60,261 bases of DNA from Rhizobium freirei PRF 81 (GCF_000359745.1 NZ_AQHN01000081.1:1-60261), one strand, 5' to 3'; shown: positions 17,193 through 26,509, numbered from the stretch's first letter. Notes: generated from the sequence alone by a model not told the origin. Numbers and translations: made by a program.

Positions 17193-17585
17193 CTAGCCAA
17201 TTTCGAAGGGATGACCCTCATCGGCCCAGCCGATCATGCCGCCGATCATCACCTTCACGCGCTTGCCGAGCGTGCCGAGGCGCCAGGCGGCCTTGTCGGT
17301 GCCGTTGCAATGCGGTCCGGCGCAATAAACGACGAACAAGGTATCCTCGGGCCACTCCGCCATCTTCCGGGCAGTCATCTTGCCATGCGGCAGGTTGATC
17401 GCGCCGGGAATGTGCTGTTCCTGGAACATGGCCGGACCGCGAACATCGAGCAGAACGAAATCGGCATTGCCTGATGTCATGGCCTGGCGCACGTCGGAAC
17501 AATCGGTCTCAAAGGCAAGCCTGCGGGCATAATGCTCGGCGATGAGGCTTGGGGATGCAGCGGGGACTTCACTGACTAGGGACAT
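17193..17585 (-). CDS. single-domain rhodanese-like sulfurtransferase
   Basis: A 130-aa protein with one rhodanese domain: FVLLDVRGPAMFQEQHIPGAINLPHGKM (CH2A-type region, residues 43-70) and the active-site loop VVYCAGPHCNGT, with Cys88 as the probable persulfide carrier, followed by AAWRLGTLGKRVKVMIGGMIGWADEGHP. Cytoplasmic, no signal peptide. It is divergent from a GlxA-type regulator with 85 bp between the starts. It likely carries sulfane sulfur or detoxifies thiol reagents; the acceptor is unknown. Confidence 0.85.
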   Translation of the reverse strand: MSLVSEVPAASPSLIAEHYARRLAFETDCSDVRQAMTSGNADFVLLDVRGPAMFQEQHIPGAINLPHGKMTARKMAEWPEDTLFVVYCAGPHCNGTDKAAWRLGTLGKRVKVMIGGMIGWADEGHPFEIG

Positions 17586-17670
17586 GGAACGCTCCTTCTT
17601 GGTTCGGTGCATTCATGCCCGAGCGATCCAGTTGTTGAAATTGGCCGAAATGCCATATAGCGTCAAAATC

Positions 17671-18693
17671 ATGCCAAACTCAGAAAACTCCGATCTTCTC
17701 GGCCCGCATGTCATCACGCTGGTCTATGACGGGCTCTGCACCTTCGAATTCGGCGTCGCCTACGAAATCTTCGGCCTGCCGCGCCCGGAAATGGGCAACG
17801 ACTGGTATCGGTTTTCCGCCTGCGCGATCGAGGACGGTCCTTTGCGCGCCGCTGGCGGGTTGACGGTACAGGTCGATCACGGGCTGGAAGTTCTGGCCGA
17901 TGCCGACCTGATCGTCGTCCCCGGTTGGCACGGCATCGGAGCGCCCGTCCCTGCCCCGCTGATTGCCGAACTGCAAGCCGCCAGCCGGCGCGGCGTTCGC
18001 ATCATGTCGCTCTGCTCGGGCGTCGCGGTTCTCGCCGCCGCGGGATTGCTGGCCGGCCGCAAGGCGACGACCCATTGGCGCTATGTCGATTCCATCGCAG
18101 CGCGCTATCCGGATATTACCGTCGATGCCGATGTTCTCTATGTCGATGAAGACCGCGTGCTGACCGCTGCCGGCAGCGCCGCGGCTATCGACCTCTGCCT
18201 CCATGTGGTGCGGCGGGATTTCGGGCCTGATATCGCCAACAGCGTCGCGCGCCGTCTGGTGGTGCCGCCGCATCGCGAAGGCGGCCAGGCGCAATATATC
18301 GAGACCCCGGTTCTGCGGCAGCGTGAGGGAGCCCGCCTGGGTCCGTTGCTTGAATGGATGCGCGAGCGCCTGCAGGAGGAGCAGCCGATTGCGACGCTTG
18401 CCGCGCGAGCCGGTATGAGCGTGCGGACCTTCCAGCGCCGTTTCGAGGCGACCACAGGTATGGCGCCGGGCGAGTGGCTTTTGAGCGAGCGGCTGCGGCG
18501 TGCCCGCGATCTGCTCGAAAAGCAGACTGCCGTTTCGCTGGACGATGTGGCCGTGGCAAGCGGATTTGGATCGCTTGCCACCATGCGTCATCATTTTCGG
18601 GAGAGACTTGCGGTCAGCCCGAGCGACTACCGCAAGCGATTTGCCGTTCTTAAGGCGCGTTGCGATCTTTCAGATCCGCTTGCTGCGCCTTAA
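17671..18693 (+). CDS. GlxA-family transcriptional regulator (DJ-1/PfpI plus AraC HTH)
   Basis: A 340-aa regulator with an N-terminal class I amidotransferase-like (DJ-1/PfpI) domain (residues about 12-185; the elbow MSLCSGVAVLAAAGLL carries the conserved Cys) and a C-terminal AraC-type double HTH (about 225-325; PIATLAARAGMSVRTFQRRFEATTG, then VSLDDVAVASGFGSLATMRHHF). The start at 17671 is the first that does not overlap the divergent rhodanese gene. Such proteins (FtrA/GlxA) usually activate nearby catabolic or transport genes; the rhodanese gene is the obvious candidate target. Confidence 0.9.
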   Translation: MPNSENSDLLGPHVITLVYDGLCTFEFGVAYEIFGLPRPEMGNDWYRFSACAIEDGPLRAAGGLTVQVDHGLEVLADADLIVVPGWHGIGAPVPAPLIAELQAASRRGVRIMSLCSGVAVLAAAGLLAGRKATTHWRYVDSIAARYPDITVDADVLYVDEDRVLTAAGSAAAIDLCLHVVRRDFGPDIANSVARRLVVPPHREGGQAQYIETPVLRQREGARLGPLLEWMRERLQEEQPIATLAARAGMSVRTFQRRFEATTGMAPGEWLLSERLRRARDLLEKQTAVSLDDVAVASGFGSLATMRHHFRERLAVSPSDYRKRFAVLKARCDLSDPLAAP

Positions 18694-18706
18694 GCCTTTC
18701 ATTTGC

Positions 18707-18751
18707 GCATGTGGTTATCGCAAAACCGCTGCGCAGTTTTGCGCAACATAC
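18707..18751. repeat. REP-like palindrome between glxA-type gene and pyrG
   Basis: An imperfect palindrome that begins GCATGTGGTTATCGCAAAAC and ends GTTTTGCGCAACATA, occupying nearly all of the 59-bp gap between two convergent genes. From general knowledge, palindromes of this kind (GCATGT...TTTTGCG...ACATGC) are dispersed through rhizobial chromosomes. Here it probably also serves as a transcription end for one or both genes. I saw no second copy in the window. Confidence 0.55.
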
Positions 18752-18752
18752 A

Positions 18753-20381
18753 CTAAACCAGCCGGCTCTGTTCCGTCGCAGCTTCGATGAAGCTGGAGAA
18801 CAGCGGATGCGGTTCCAGAGGGCGGGACTTCAGTTCCGGGTGATACTGGACGCCGATGAACCACGGATGATCCGCATATTCGATCGTCTCCGGCAGCACG
18901 CCGTCCGGTGACATGCCGGAGAAGGTCAGGCCGCAATTTTCCAGCTTGTCCTTGTAATCGACATTGACCTCGTAGCGGTGACGATGGCGCTCCGAAATAT
19001 CGGTGGAATCGTAGATCTCCGAAATCTTCGTGCCCTTCTTCAACGCCGCCTTGTAGGCGCCGAGACGCATCGTGCCGCCGAGATCGCCGGAAGAGGTACG
19101 CTTCTGCAGTTCATTGCCCTTCAGCCATTCGGTCATCAGGCCGACCACCGGCTCCTTAGTGGGACCGAATTCGGTCGAAGAGGCGTTCTCGACGCCGGCC
19201 AGATTACGGGCCGCTTCGATGACGGCCATCTGCATACCGAAGCAGATGCCGAAATACGGCACCTTGCGCTCGCGTGCAAAACGGGCCGCCAGAATCTTGC
19301 CTTCCGAACCGCGCTCGCCGAAACCGCCGGGCACGAGAATGCCGTGAACCTTCTCGAGATAGGGCGCCGGATCTTCCTTTTCGAAGACCTCGGACTCGAT
19401 CCACTCGAGATTGACCTTGACGCGGTTGGCAATGCCACCGTGATGCAGCGCTTCGATCAGCGACTTATAGGCATCCTTCAGTCCGGTATACTTGCCGACG
19501 ATCGCGATCGTGACCTCGCCTTCAGGCGTGCGGATGCGGTTGCAGACCTCTTCCCACTGGTCGAGGCGCGGCTTCGGAGCAGGCTCGATGCCGAAAGCGG
19601 CCAGAACTTCGTTGTCCAGGCCTTCCTTGTGGTAAGCCATCGGCACGTCGTAGATATTGGCAACGTCGAGCGCCTGGATGACGGCAGATTCCCGCACGTT
19701 GCAGAACAGCGAAAGCTTGCGGCGCTCTGCTTCCGGAATCTCGCGATCCGCACGCACGAGCAGAATGTCGGGGTGAATGCCGAGAGCCTGCAGTTCCTTG
19801 ACGGAGTGCTGCGTCGGCTTGGTCTTCAGCTCGCCGGCTGCCGGGATGTAAGGCATCAGCGTCAGGTGGACATAGATGGCCGTACCGCGCGGCAGGTCGT
19901 TGCCGAGCTGGCGGATCGCTTCCATGAAGGGCATGGCTTCGATGTCGCCGACGGTGCCGCCGATCTCGCAGATGACGAAATCATAGTCGTCATTGCCTTC
20001 GGTCACGAAATCCTTGATCTCGTTGGTGACGTGCGGAATGACCTGGACGGTGGCGCCGAGATAGTCGCCGCGGCGTTCCTTGTCGATGATGTTCTTGTAG
20101 ATGCGACCGGTGGTGATGTTGTCGGTCTTGGTGGCCGAGCGACCGGTGAAGCGCTCATAGTGGCCAAGATCGAGGTCGGTTTCCGCACCGTCGTCGGTGA
20201 CGAAGACCTCGCCGTGCTGGGTCGGGCTCATGGTGCCCGGATCCACGTTCAGATAGGGGTCGAGTTTGCGCAGGCGGACTCGATAACCACGAGCCTGCAA
20301 CAACGCTCCGAGAGCCGCGGCCGCAATTCCTTTTCCGAGGGAAGAAACCACGCCGCCTGTGATGAATACATATCGCGCCAT
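18753..20381 (-). CDS. pyrG: CTP synthase
   Basis: Converts UTP to CTP with glutamine as amino donor. From MARYVFITGGVVSSLGKGI at 20381 the protein is 542 aa, the normal length. The synthetase half shows the P-loop-like GGVVSSLGKGIAAAALG, DPYLNVDPGTMSP and ICEIGGTVGDIEAMPF; the glutaminase half shows GILVPGGFGERG, YFGICFGMQMAVIEAARN (catalytic Cys) and the C-terminal His-x-Glu in QYHPELKSRP. An open frame continues upstream of the ATG, but that extension is Arg/Pro-rich and not part of the enzyme. It lies downstream of secG in the tpiA-secG-pyrG cluster but with its own 142-bp leader. Confidence 0.98.
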   Translation of the reverse strand: MARYVFITGGVVSSLGKGIAAAALGALLQARGYRVRLRKLDPYLNVDPGTMSPTQHGEVFVTDDGAETDLDLGHYERFTGRSATKTDNITTGRIYKNIIDKERRGDYLGATVQVIPHVTNEIKDFVTEGNDDYDFVICEIGGTVGDIEAMPFMEAIRQLGNDLPRGTAIYVHLTLMPYIPAAGELKTKPTQHSVKELQALGIHPDILLVRADREIPEAERRKLSLFCNVRESAVIQALDVANIYDVPMAYHKEGLDNEVLAAFGIEPAPKPRLDQWEEVCNRIRTPEGEVTIAIVGKYTGLKDAYKSLIEALHHGGIANRVKVNLEWIESEVFEKEDPAPYLEKVHGILVPGGFGERGSEGKILAARFARERKVPYFGICFGMQMAVIEAARNLAGVENASSTEFGPTKEPVVGLMTEWLKGNELQKRTSSGDLGGTMRLGAYKAALKKGTKISEIYDSTDISERHRHRYEVNVDYKDKLENCGLTFSGMSPDGVLPETIEYADHPWFIGVQYHPELKSRPLEPHPLFSSFIEAATEQSRLV

Positions 20382-20478
20382 GGGAGTCACCGGATACCTT
20401 TTCACAAATGATTCCGCTAGCCCTAAAATTCGTTTCCGGAACTTTGGACGCACAAGACGGAATATAGACAAAACAAAA

Positions 20479-20502
20479 CCGGCAGATCCGAGGACCTGCC
20501 GG
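20479..20502 (-). terminator. secG: intrinsic terminator of secG
   Basis: CCGGCAG (20479-20485) pairs with CTGCCGG (20496-20502). On the minus strand the stem is followed by TTTTGTTTTG, a good U tract, starting 22 bases past the secG stop. It would separate secG transcription from pyrG. Confidence 0.8.
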
Positions 20503-20523
20503 GGATGATCTTTACGACCAGGC

Positions 20524-21042
20524 TTACTTGCCGGTCGGAACGTCGCCGCCGCTTTGTGCGGGTGCGGGCGTCGTTGCTGCCGGCGCGGTCTGCTGACCGG
20601 TTGCGGCCGGTGCCGTAACGGCAGGCTGAGTCGTCGTTGCTGCAGGCGGCGTCGCCTGCGACTGCGGAGCGACGGCACCACCGTTCGGAACGCCGCTATT
20701 GTCGGCCGGCTTTGCCGGGGTCGTTGCCGGAGCAGAACCCTTCTGGCCACCGAGCGAATCAAGGATGCCGTTGCCCTGGCCAGACGTGCTCGGGATACGG
20801 TTGAGAATATCGGTCGGGCGAGCTTCGAAGCGCGACAGCACGTTCATGCCGAGCGCGAGTACAAAAAACAGCGCGGCCAGAATGGCCGTGGTGCGCGTCA
20901 GCGCATTGGCCGTACCGCGCGCAGACATGAAGCCCGAGCCGCCGCCGATGCCGAGGCCGCCACCTTCGGAGCGCTGAATCAGCACCACACCGATAAGGGC
21001 GACGACAACCATGAGATAGATGACAAGCAGTACGGTTTGCAT
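20524..21042 (-). CDS. secG: preprotein translocase subunit SecG
   Basis: Small subunit of the SecYEG channel. Two transmembrane helices (residues about 1-20, VLLVIYLMVVVALIGVVLIQ, and about 53-73, TAILAALFFVLALGMNVLS) flank the conserved cytosolic loop RSEGGGLGIGGGSGFMSARG. At 172 aa it is much longer than E. coli SecG (110 aa) because of an Ala/Pro/Thr/Gln-rich low-complexity tail from about residue 95 on, typical of rhizobial SecG. It sits 114 bp after tpiA. Confidence 0.95.
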   Translation of the reverse strand: MQTVLLVIYLMVVVALIGVVLIQRSEGGGLGIGGGSGFMSARGTANALTRTTAILAALFFVLALGMNVLSRFEARPTDILNRIPSTSGQGNGILDSLGGQKGSAPATTPAKPADNSGVPNGGAVAPQSQATPPAATTTQPAVTAPAATGQQTAPAATTPAPAQSGGDVPTGK

Positions 21043-21156
21043 AGGTCCAGTCCTGCCCGCTGGCGGGCATCAAAAACAAAAGCTCGCGGCTCTTTACATG
21101 AGGCTCTCGCCTATTCCAAGTCCTTTTAAGACTGGAACTCCGGGCAAGTTGTTGCT

Positions 21157-21927
21157 TCAGGCGAACTGCCGTTCGAATGCGGCATAAATGGCAAGGAAGT
21201 CGGCGGCTTTCAAGCTCTGGCCTCCGACAAGCACGCCGTTGACGTGGGGAACCTCCAGAAGATCGCGCGCATTGGCGCCGCTGACCGATCCGCCATAGAG
21301 GATTCGCATGTTTGCGCCTTCCTTGCCGAAGCGCTGGATGAGCTCGGCGCGGATGAAGGCATGCGCCTCCTCGACGTTTTCCTGGGTCGGGACCACGCCG
21401 GTGCCGATCGCCCAGACCGGTTCATAAGCAACCACGGTGGTCTGCGCCGACGAGCCGTCTGGAATGGAGCCGATCAGCTCCCGCTTCAGTACGTCGAGCG
21501 TCTGGCCGCTGTTGCGCTCATAGGCAGTCTCGCCGATGCAGATGATGGCGATGAGCCCCGCATCATGCGCAGCCTGTGCCTTGGCACGCACCAGCATGTC
21601 GCTTTCCGCATGGTTCCTGCGGCGCTCGGAATGGCCGACTATGACATGGGTGCCGAAACAATCGGCGATCATTTCAGCCGAGATATCGCCGGTATGGGCG
21701 CCGCTGACCTGCTGATGACAATCCTGGGCGCCGATGGCGAGCGGACTGTCGTCGCAAAGCGCGGTCGCGACATAGAGCAATGTCGCCGGGGGGCAGAGCA
21801 GCGTATCGATTTTTTCCGATAGCGGCGCCTTGACGCCATCCGCGATCGCCTTGATCTGATCCAGGCTCGCACGCGTGCCGTTCATCTTCCAGTTTCCAGC
21901 CAAGAGCGGCCGTACGGTCTTCGTCAT
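21157..21927 (-). CDS. tpiA: triosephosphate isomerase
   Basis: Interconverts dihydroxyacetone phosphate and glyceraldehyde 3-phosphate. TIM-barrel landmarks: AGNWKMNGTRASL (catalytic Lys), VIVGHSERRRNHAES (catalytic His), VAYEPVWAIGTGVVPT (catalytic Glu and loop 6), ILYGGSVSGANARDL and NGVLVGGQSLKA (phosphate-binding loops). Normal length, 256 aa. It heads the tpiA-secG cluster on the minus strand. Confidence 0.97.
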   Translation of the reverse strand: MTKTVRPLLAGNWKMNGTRASLDQIKAIADGVKAPLSEKIDTLLCPPATLLYVATALCDDSPLAIGAQDCHQQVSGAHTGDISAEMIADCFGTHVIVGHSERRRNHAESDMLVRAKAQAAHDAGLIAIICIGETAYERNSGQTLDVLKRELIGSIPDGSSAQTTVVAYEPVWAIGTGVVPTQENVEEAHAFIRAELIQRFGKEGANMRILYGGSVSGANARDLLEVPHVNGVLVGGQSLKAADFLAIYAAFERQFA

Positions 21928-22023
21928 TCCGAGTGTCTCCCCCTTATTCCATTAGTCGGACTAACAAAAAGGAGGAGGAAAAGAAAGTTATCGAACGGGG
22001 GCGGAACCAGTTAAAATCGTTTG

Positions 22024-22067
22024 AAAAAATGCTTATCCGGAAAATAATCCGGTGCCGGAGCATTTTA
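22024..22067 (-). terminator. intrinsic terminator overlapping the hydrolase stop codon
   Basis: AAAATGCT (22026-22033) pairs with AGCATTTT (22059-22066), extended inward by CCGG (37-40) with CCGG (55-58). Read on the minus strand it ends in TTTTTT. The stem begins within the stop codon of the alpha/beta hydrolase gene. The rest of 21928-22023 holds no gene. Confidence 0.7.
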
Positions 22068-22961
22068 GGATGCTTGCGGATCGACGATCCAGTTGAGCAC
22101 CTTGCGCCAATCGGTCATGCGCACCGGCGTTCCGTGGTTTCCGGTTTCGAAAAGCGTGAAGCGCGTCGGATAGTGTTCCTTATAGAGCTTTTCGAACAAG
22201 GCCTGCTGACCCGCCGCGGCATAGACCGGGTCTTTGCTGCCATGCGTGAACCAGAGCGGCAGTTTTGCCTTGTAGAAGACACTCTTCGTGAAATCCGGAT
22301 CGGTCACCCCGCTCAGGATCGCCATGCCCTTCAGCCGCTTGACGCTCTCGGCATCGCGGGTGATGCCCCAGCAGACGAAGCTGCCCATGGAGGCGCAGGT
22401 GAGGATGACGGGCTTGCCGCCCGACTGCTCATAGGAATAGCGGATCAGCGCGGCGACATCGGCAACCCCATTGCCGTCGAAACCCTTGACGCTCGGCGCA
22501 TAATAAGTGCCGCCGTTTCTGTAGGCGAGGTTCTTCAGCCGGTTGAAATTGCCGCCGAACGTATAGTCGTTGGAGCCGAGGCGGCGGTCGCCGCCACGAC
22601 CGTGGATGAAGATGACGGTGAAGGCCTGCTTCGATGCCGGACCTATGCGGGTGACATCCATTTTGCGGTCGCCGAGCTGCAGGGTTTCATCTTCCTGCGA
22701 CTTCCAGCGCACGCCCGTGTCGACATAGGCCGGCTTGGCGCGCTTTTCCGGAATCTGGTCGCGGCCGTTGATATCCCGCATCTCCTGATAATCGATCGTC
22801 TGGAACGCACCGTTGTCGTGACTTTCGATAATGGTCTGATTGGAAAACAGCTCGTCCTTGAAAGGCTTCAGCATCTCGGCGGAAGCGCCTTGGGCGGTCG
22901 CCAGAAGCAAAATGCCCGAGATTGCGGACAGGATGGGCAAATGAGCTGTGGACATTCGCAT
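22065..22961 (-). CDS. secreted alpha/beta hydrolase
   Basis: A 298-aa exported protein. The signal peptide runs over about residues 1-28 (MRMSTAHLPILSAISGILLLA... ending GASAE). The mature part has the hydrolase fold: VIFIHGRGGDRRLGSND (oxyanion strand), ILTCASMGSFVCWG (nucleophile elbow, Ser in CASMGS), LWFTHGSKDPVYA (acidic residue) and ETGNHGTPVRM (catalytic His). The elbow is A-S-M-G-S rather than G-x-S-x-G at its first position. The substrate is unknown; an ester or peptide in the periplasm is likely. I chose the start that gives a clean signal peptide; an outer ATG lies 51 bases upstream. Confidence 0.8.
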   Translation of the reverse strand: MRMSTAHLPILSAISGILLLATAQGASAEMLKPFKDELFSNQTIIESHDNGAFQTIDYQEMRDINGRDQIPEKRAKPAYVDTGVRWKSQEDETLQLGDRKMDVTRIGPASKQAFTVIFIHGRGGDRRLGSNDYTFGGNFNRLKNLAYRNGGTYYAPSVKGFDGNGVADVAALIRYSYEQSGGKPVILTCASMGSFVCWGITRDAESVKRLKGMAILSGVTDPDFTKSVFYKAKLPLWFTHGSKDPVYAAAGQQALFEKLYKEHYPTRFTLFETGNHGTPVRMTDWRKVLNWIVDPQAS

Positions 22962-23167
22962 GCGGATACTTCCTCCGATCGGCCATCGGGCTTGCCATTC
23001 GTCACCCGGCAACGCAAATCTCTTTCATGAATCTGCCCCGTGATGGGGCGCCATCGCTCTTGTGTGCCGTTTCTGGCAGAATCACGGTGATTCGCGAATA
23101 CCGGCGACAAATGCGATAATAAAGGGGTCTGGCCCCACCAGAACAAATCTGAGCAGCTTGAAATTCT

Positions 23168-25225
23168 ATGGACAACAGCAACGATCTCTTCTCCGGACTA
23201 CCTCGCCCGCCGAAGCCGGAGGCAGCGGAAAAGCCCGATGTGAAGGTTGAAAAGCCCGCACCGGCGCCGCGCGCAGCACCGGCGACATCTTCCGCGGAAG
23301 AATATGGCGCAAGCTCGATCCGCGTTCTGGAAGGGCTCGAGCCTGTCCGCATGCGCCCCGGCATGTATATCGGCGGCACGGACGAAAAGGCGCTGCACCA
23401 CCTCTTCGCCGAAGTCATCGACAACGCCATGGACGAAGCCGTGGCCGGCCATGCCAATTTCATCGAGGTCTATCTCGATCGGCAGGGATATCTGACCGTT
23501 ACGGATAACGGCCGCGGCATTCCTGTGGAAAACCATCCGCAGGTGCCCGGCAAGTCGACGCTCGAAGTCATCATGACCAAGCTGCACGCCGGCGGCAAAT
23601 TCGACGGCAAGGCCTACGAGACGTCGGGCGGTCTGCACGGCGTCGGCGTCTCCGTCGTCAACGCGCTGTCGGACGATCTGGAAGTCGAAGTCGCGCGCAA
23701 CCGCAAGCTCTATCGCCAGCGCTTTTCGCGCGGCCTGCCGGTCGGGGGCCTGGAAGAGCTGGGCGATGTGCATAACCGCCGCGGCACGCGCGTGCGCTTC
23801 CATCCCGATCCGCAGATCTTCGGCGACCACGCCCGTTTCGAGCCGGCCCGCGTCTTCCGCATGGCCCGCTCCAAGGCCTATCTGTTCGGCGGCGTCGAGA
23901 TCCGCTGGAGCTGCGATCCCAAGCTGGCGCCCGAAGGTGCCGATGTTCCCGAAAAGGCGGTGTTTCACTTCCCCGGCGGCCTGAAGGATTACCTCAAGGC
24001 GACGATGGGCAACGAGTTCACCGTCACGCGCGAGATCTTTGCCGGCAAGTCGGAGAAGGAAAGCGGCCACGGCTCGCTCGAATGGGCGATTACCTGGTAT
24101 GGCGGCGACCCGCAGATCCACTCCTATTGCAATACCATCCCGACGCCTGAAGGCGGCACGCACGAGGCCGGATTCCGCATCGCGCTCACCAAGGGCCTGA
24201 AGAACTACGCCGACCTCACCCAGAACAAGCGCGCCGCCAATATCACGACCGACGACGTGATGATTTCGGGCGTCGGCATGTTGTCGATCTTTATTCGCGA
24301 GCCGGAATTCGTCGGCCAGACCAAGGACAAGCTGGCGACGGTCGAAGCCCAGCGCCTCGTCGAGAACACGTTGCGCGATCCCTTCGATCACTATCTTACC
24401 GACAATCCGGCCGAAGCCGAAAAGCTGCTGGAATGGGTGATCGAGCGTTCCGACGAGCGCATGCGCCGCCGCAAGGAAAAGGAAGTCAACCGTAAGACCG
24501 CCGTGCGCAAGCTGCGCCTGCCCGGCAAGCTGGCGGATTGCTCGCAGAGTGCTGCCGAAGGCGCCGAACTCTTCCTCGTCGAGGGCGATTCGGCAGGTGG
24601 CTCGGCCAAGCAGGCGCGAAACCGCACCAATCAGGCAATCCTGCCGCTGCGCGGCAAGATCCTCAACGTCGCCAGCGCCGGCCGCGAAAAACTCTCCGCC
24701 AACCAGCAGATCACCGACCTCGTCCAGGCACTCGGCTGCGGCACGCGCACGAAATACCGCGAGGAAGATCTCCGTTATCAGCGCATCGTCGTCATGACCG
24801 ATGCCGACGTCGACGGCGCCCATATCGCCTCGCTGCTCATCACCTTCTTCTATCAGGAGATGCCGGAGCTGATCCGCCAGGGTCATCTCTTCCTGGCAGT
24901 GCCGCCGCTCTACAAGATCACGCAGGGCTCGAAATCCATCTATGCCCGCGATGACGCCCACCGGCAGGAGCTGATGCAGACCGAGTTCAAGGGCAAAGGC
25001 AAGGTCGAGATCAGCCGCTTCAAAGGTCTTGGCGAAATGCTGCCGGGCCAGCTCAAGGAAACGACGATGGATCCGGCCAAGCGCACTCTGCTGCGTGTCG
25101 AGATCGACGAAGTGGATTTCGAGGGCACGCGCGATGCCGTCGACAATCTAATGGGCACCAAGGCAGACGCTCGCTTCCGTTTCATTCAGGAACGGGCAGC
25201 CTTCGCCGACGATCTGGATATCTGA
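23168..25225 (+). CDS. parE: DNA topoisomerase IV subunit B
   Basis: ATPase subunit of the type IIA topoisomerase that unlinks daughter chromosomes. After a Pro/Ala-rich 45-residue start come the GHKL ATP site (EVIDNAMDEAVAG, VTDNGRGIPVENH, TSGGLHGVGVSVVNALS), the transducer domain, and the TOPRIM part (LFLVEGDSAGGSAKQARNR, VVMTDADVDGAHI, FKGLGEMLPGQLKETTMDP). At 685 aa, with no GyrB-type insert, it fits ParE of alphaproteobacteria. Monocistronic; a 10-bp hairpin follows about 100 bases downstream. Confidence 0.95.
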   Translation: MDNSNDLFSGLPRPPKPEAAEKPDVKVEKPAPAPRAAPATSSAEEYGASSIRVLEGLEPVRMRPGMYIGGTDEKALHHLFAEVIDNAMDEAVAGHANFIEVYLDRQGYLTVTDNGRGIPVENHPQVPGKSTLEVIMTKLHAGGKFDGKAYETSGGLHGVGVSVVNALSDDLEVEVARNRKLYRQRFSRGLPVGGLEELGDVHNRRGTRVRFHPDPQIFGDHARFEPARVFRMARSKAYLFGGVEIRWSCDPKLAPEGADVPEKAVFHFPGGLKDYLKATMGNEFTVTREIFAGKSEKESGHGSLEWAITWYGGDPQIHSYCNTIPTPEGGTHEAGFRIALTKGLKNYADLTQNKRAANITTDDVMISGVGMLSIFIREPEFVGQTKDKLATVEAQRLVENTLRDPFDHYLTDNPAEAEKLLEWVIERSDERMRRRKEKEVNRKTAVRKLRLPGKLADCSQSAAEGAELFLVEGDSAGGSAKQARNRTNQAILPLRGKILNVASAGREKLSANQQITDLVQALGCGTRTKYREEDLRYQRIVVMTDADVDGAHIASLLITFFYQEMPELIRQGHLFLAVPPLYKITQGSKSIYARDDAHRQELMQTEFKGKGKVEISRFKGLGEMLPGQLKETTMDPAKRTLLRVEIDEVDFEGTRDAVDNLMGTKADARFRFIQERAAFADDLDI

Positions 25226-25323
25226 CGGCGGACCAACCGTCGATTGCTGCGACCGGCGGAATTCGCGATATTTTACCGGATTATCCGATATCCGTTACGA
25301 AGGCGTCATGGATGAATGTGTAG

Positions 25324-25351
25324 ATGGCGGCATTGCTCTCGATGCCGCCAT
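25324..25351 (+). terminator. terminator-like hairpin after parE
   Basis: A perfect 10-bp stem, ATGGCGGCAT (25324-25333) with ATGCCGCCAT (25342-25351), an eight-base loop and three Ts. It lies between parE and the phytase-like gene and probably separates them. Confidence 0.6.
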
Positions 25352-25378
25352 TTCACTATCCGGGTTGACGATTTCGCC

Positions 25379-26509
25379 ATGTTGAAACCATTTCTGACGA
25401 CTGCCGCTGTTCTCCTTTTTGGCCATGCCGCCCAAGCGATGGATATCGGAACGACGATCGACGTTCCCTGCCCGTTTGGCGATTGCAAGGCGGGCATCAG
25501 CCTTTCCTATCTGGGTAGCTACGATATTCCCACGGGCTTCACGGAGAACGGAGTGGAAGTCGGCGGTCTCTCCGGTATCGAATTTGATCCGTCCAACGGC
25601 CGTTATGTTTCCATCAGCGACGATCGTTCCGAAAAAGCCCCGGCCCGCTTCTACAATCTCGACATCGATGTTGGCGCCAGCGGCCTGAAGGGCGTTACGA
25701 TTCTCGATCATGTCACGTTGAAGGACAAGGACGGCCAGCCTTTTGCGATCAAGAAAGTCGATGGCGAATCCATCCGTCTCGGCAGGGACGGCATCTATTG
25801 GACCAGCGAAGGCGACGGCAAGGCATTGTTGCCGCCCTTCGTGCGGATCGCCAGTCGCGACGGCGGTTTCATGCGCGAGTTCGCGCTGCCGGCGGGGTTT
25901 GCTCCCACCGCCGACAAGAGCACAGGTATTCGCGACAATCTCGCCTTTGAAGGCCTGGCATTTCTCCCCGGCGGCGATCTGATCGTCGGCACGGAATCCG
26001 CGCTCTATCAGGATGGGCCTACCACGACGCTGACCGGCGGCTCGCTTGCCCGCCTCATCCGCTATGACGTGGCGACCGGCGAGCAGAAGGCGCAATATGT
26101 CTACCCGATTTCGCCCATCCCGCAGGCGCCGTCGACGGCGACCGGATGGAACGATTTCGGCCTGTCCGAGATCATGGCGCTTGATGATCGCCGTCTGCTG
26201 TCGATCGAACGCGGTTACGCCCAGGGGGTCGGCAGTTCGATTGTCATCAGCATGTTCGATCTTGATGGCGCCACAGATGTTTCCAACATCCCTTCCCTGG
26301 CCAAGACAGATCAACGGATCGTGCCGGTGCGCAAGACGCAGGTCATGGATCTGCGGGCTCTCGGTCTTGAACCGGATAACATCGAAGGCATTACTTTCGG
26401 CAAGGCAAAGGACGGCACCGATGTATTGATCCTGGTCGCCGACAACAACTTCAATCCGACGCAAAAGACTCAATTCTTCGCATTCAAGGTAATCCGTCGA
26501 CCTGCCTGA
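25379..26509 (+). CDS. secreted esterase-like/phytase-like protein (PF13449 type)
   Basis: A 376-aa exported protein with a clear signal peptide (MLKPFLTTAAVLLFGHAAQA). The mature part looks like a beta-propeller of the 'esterase-like activity of phytase' family: LSGIEFDPSNGRYVSISDDRSEKAPARFYNLDI, FEGLAFLPGGDLIVGTESAL, MALDDRRLLSIERGYAQGVGSS, NIEGITFGKAKDGTDVLILVADNNF. Acidic SDDRS and VADNNF loops are where such proteins bind Ca2+. Actual phytase activity is not established for this group. The start at 25379 is set by the signal peptide. Confidence 0.82.
   Translation: MLKPFLTTAAVLLFGHAAQAMDIGTTIDVPCPFGDCKAGISLSYLGSYDIPTGFTENGVEVGGLSGIEFDPSNGRYVSISDDRSEKAPARFYNLDIDVGASGLKGVTILDHVTLKDKDGQPFAIKKVDGESIRLGRDGIYWTSEGDGKALLPPFVRIASRDGGFMREFALPAGFAPTADKSTGIRDNLAFEGLAFLPGGDLIVGTESALYQDGPTTTLTGGSLARLIRYDVATGEQKAQYVYPISPIPQAPSTATGWNDFGLSEIMALDDRRLLSIERGYAQGVGSSIVISMFDLDGATDVSNIPSLAKTDQRIVPVRKTQVMDLRALGLEPDNIEGITFGKAKDGTDVLILVADNNFNPTQKTQFFAFKVIRRPA

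Noticed and set aside
21053..21068. TGCCCGC/GCGGGCA hairpin between secG and tpiA as a terminator
   Set aside because: The loop would be only two bases and the T run lies on the wrong side for minus-strand transcription; it is more likely a chance palindrome near the secG ribosome binding site.
23198..24961. 587-codon minus-strand frame opposite parE
   Set aside because: Shadow frame; parE carries every expected motif on the plus strand.
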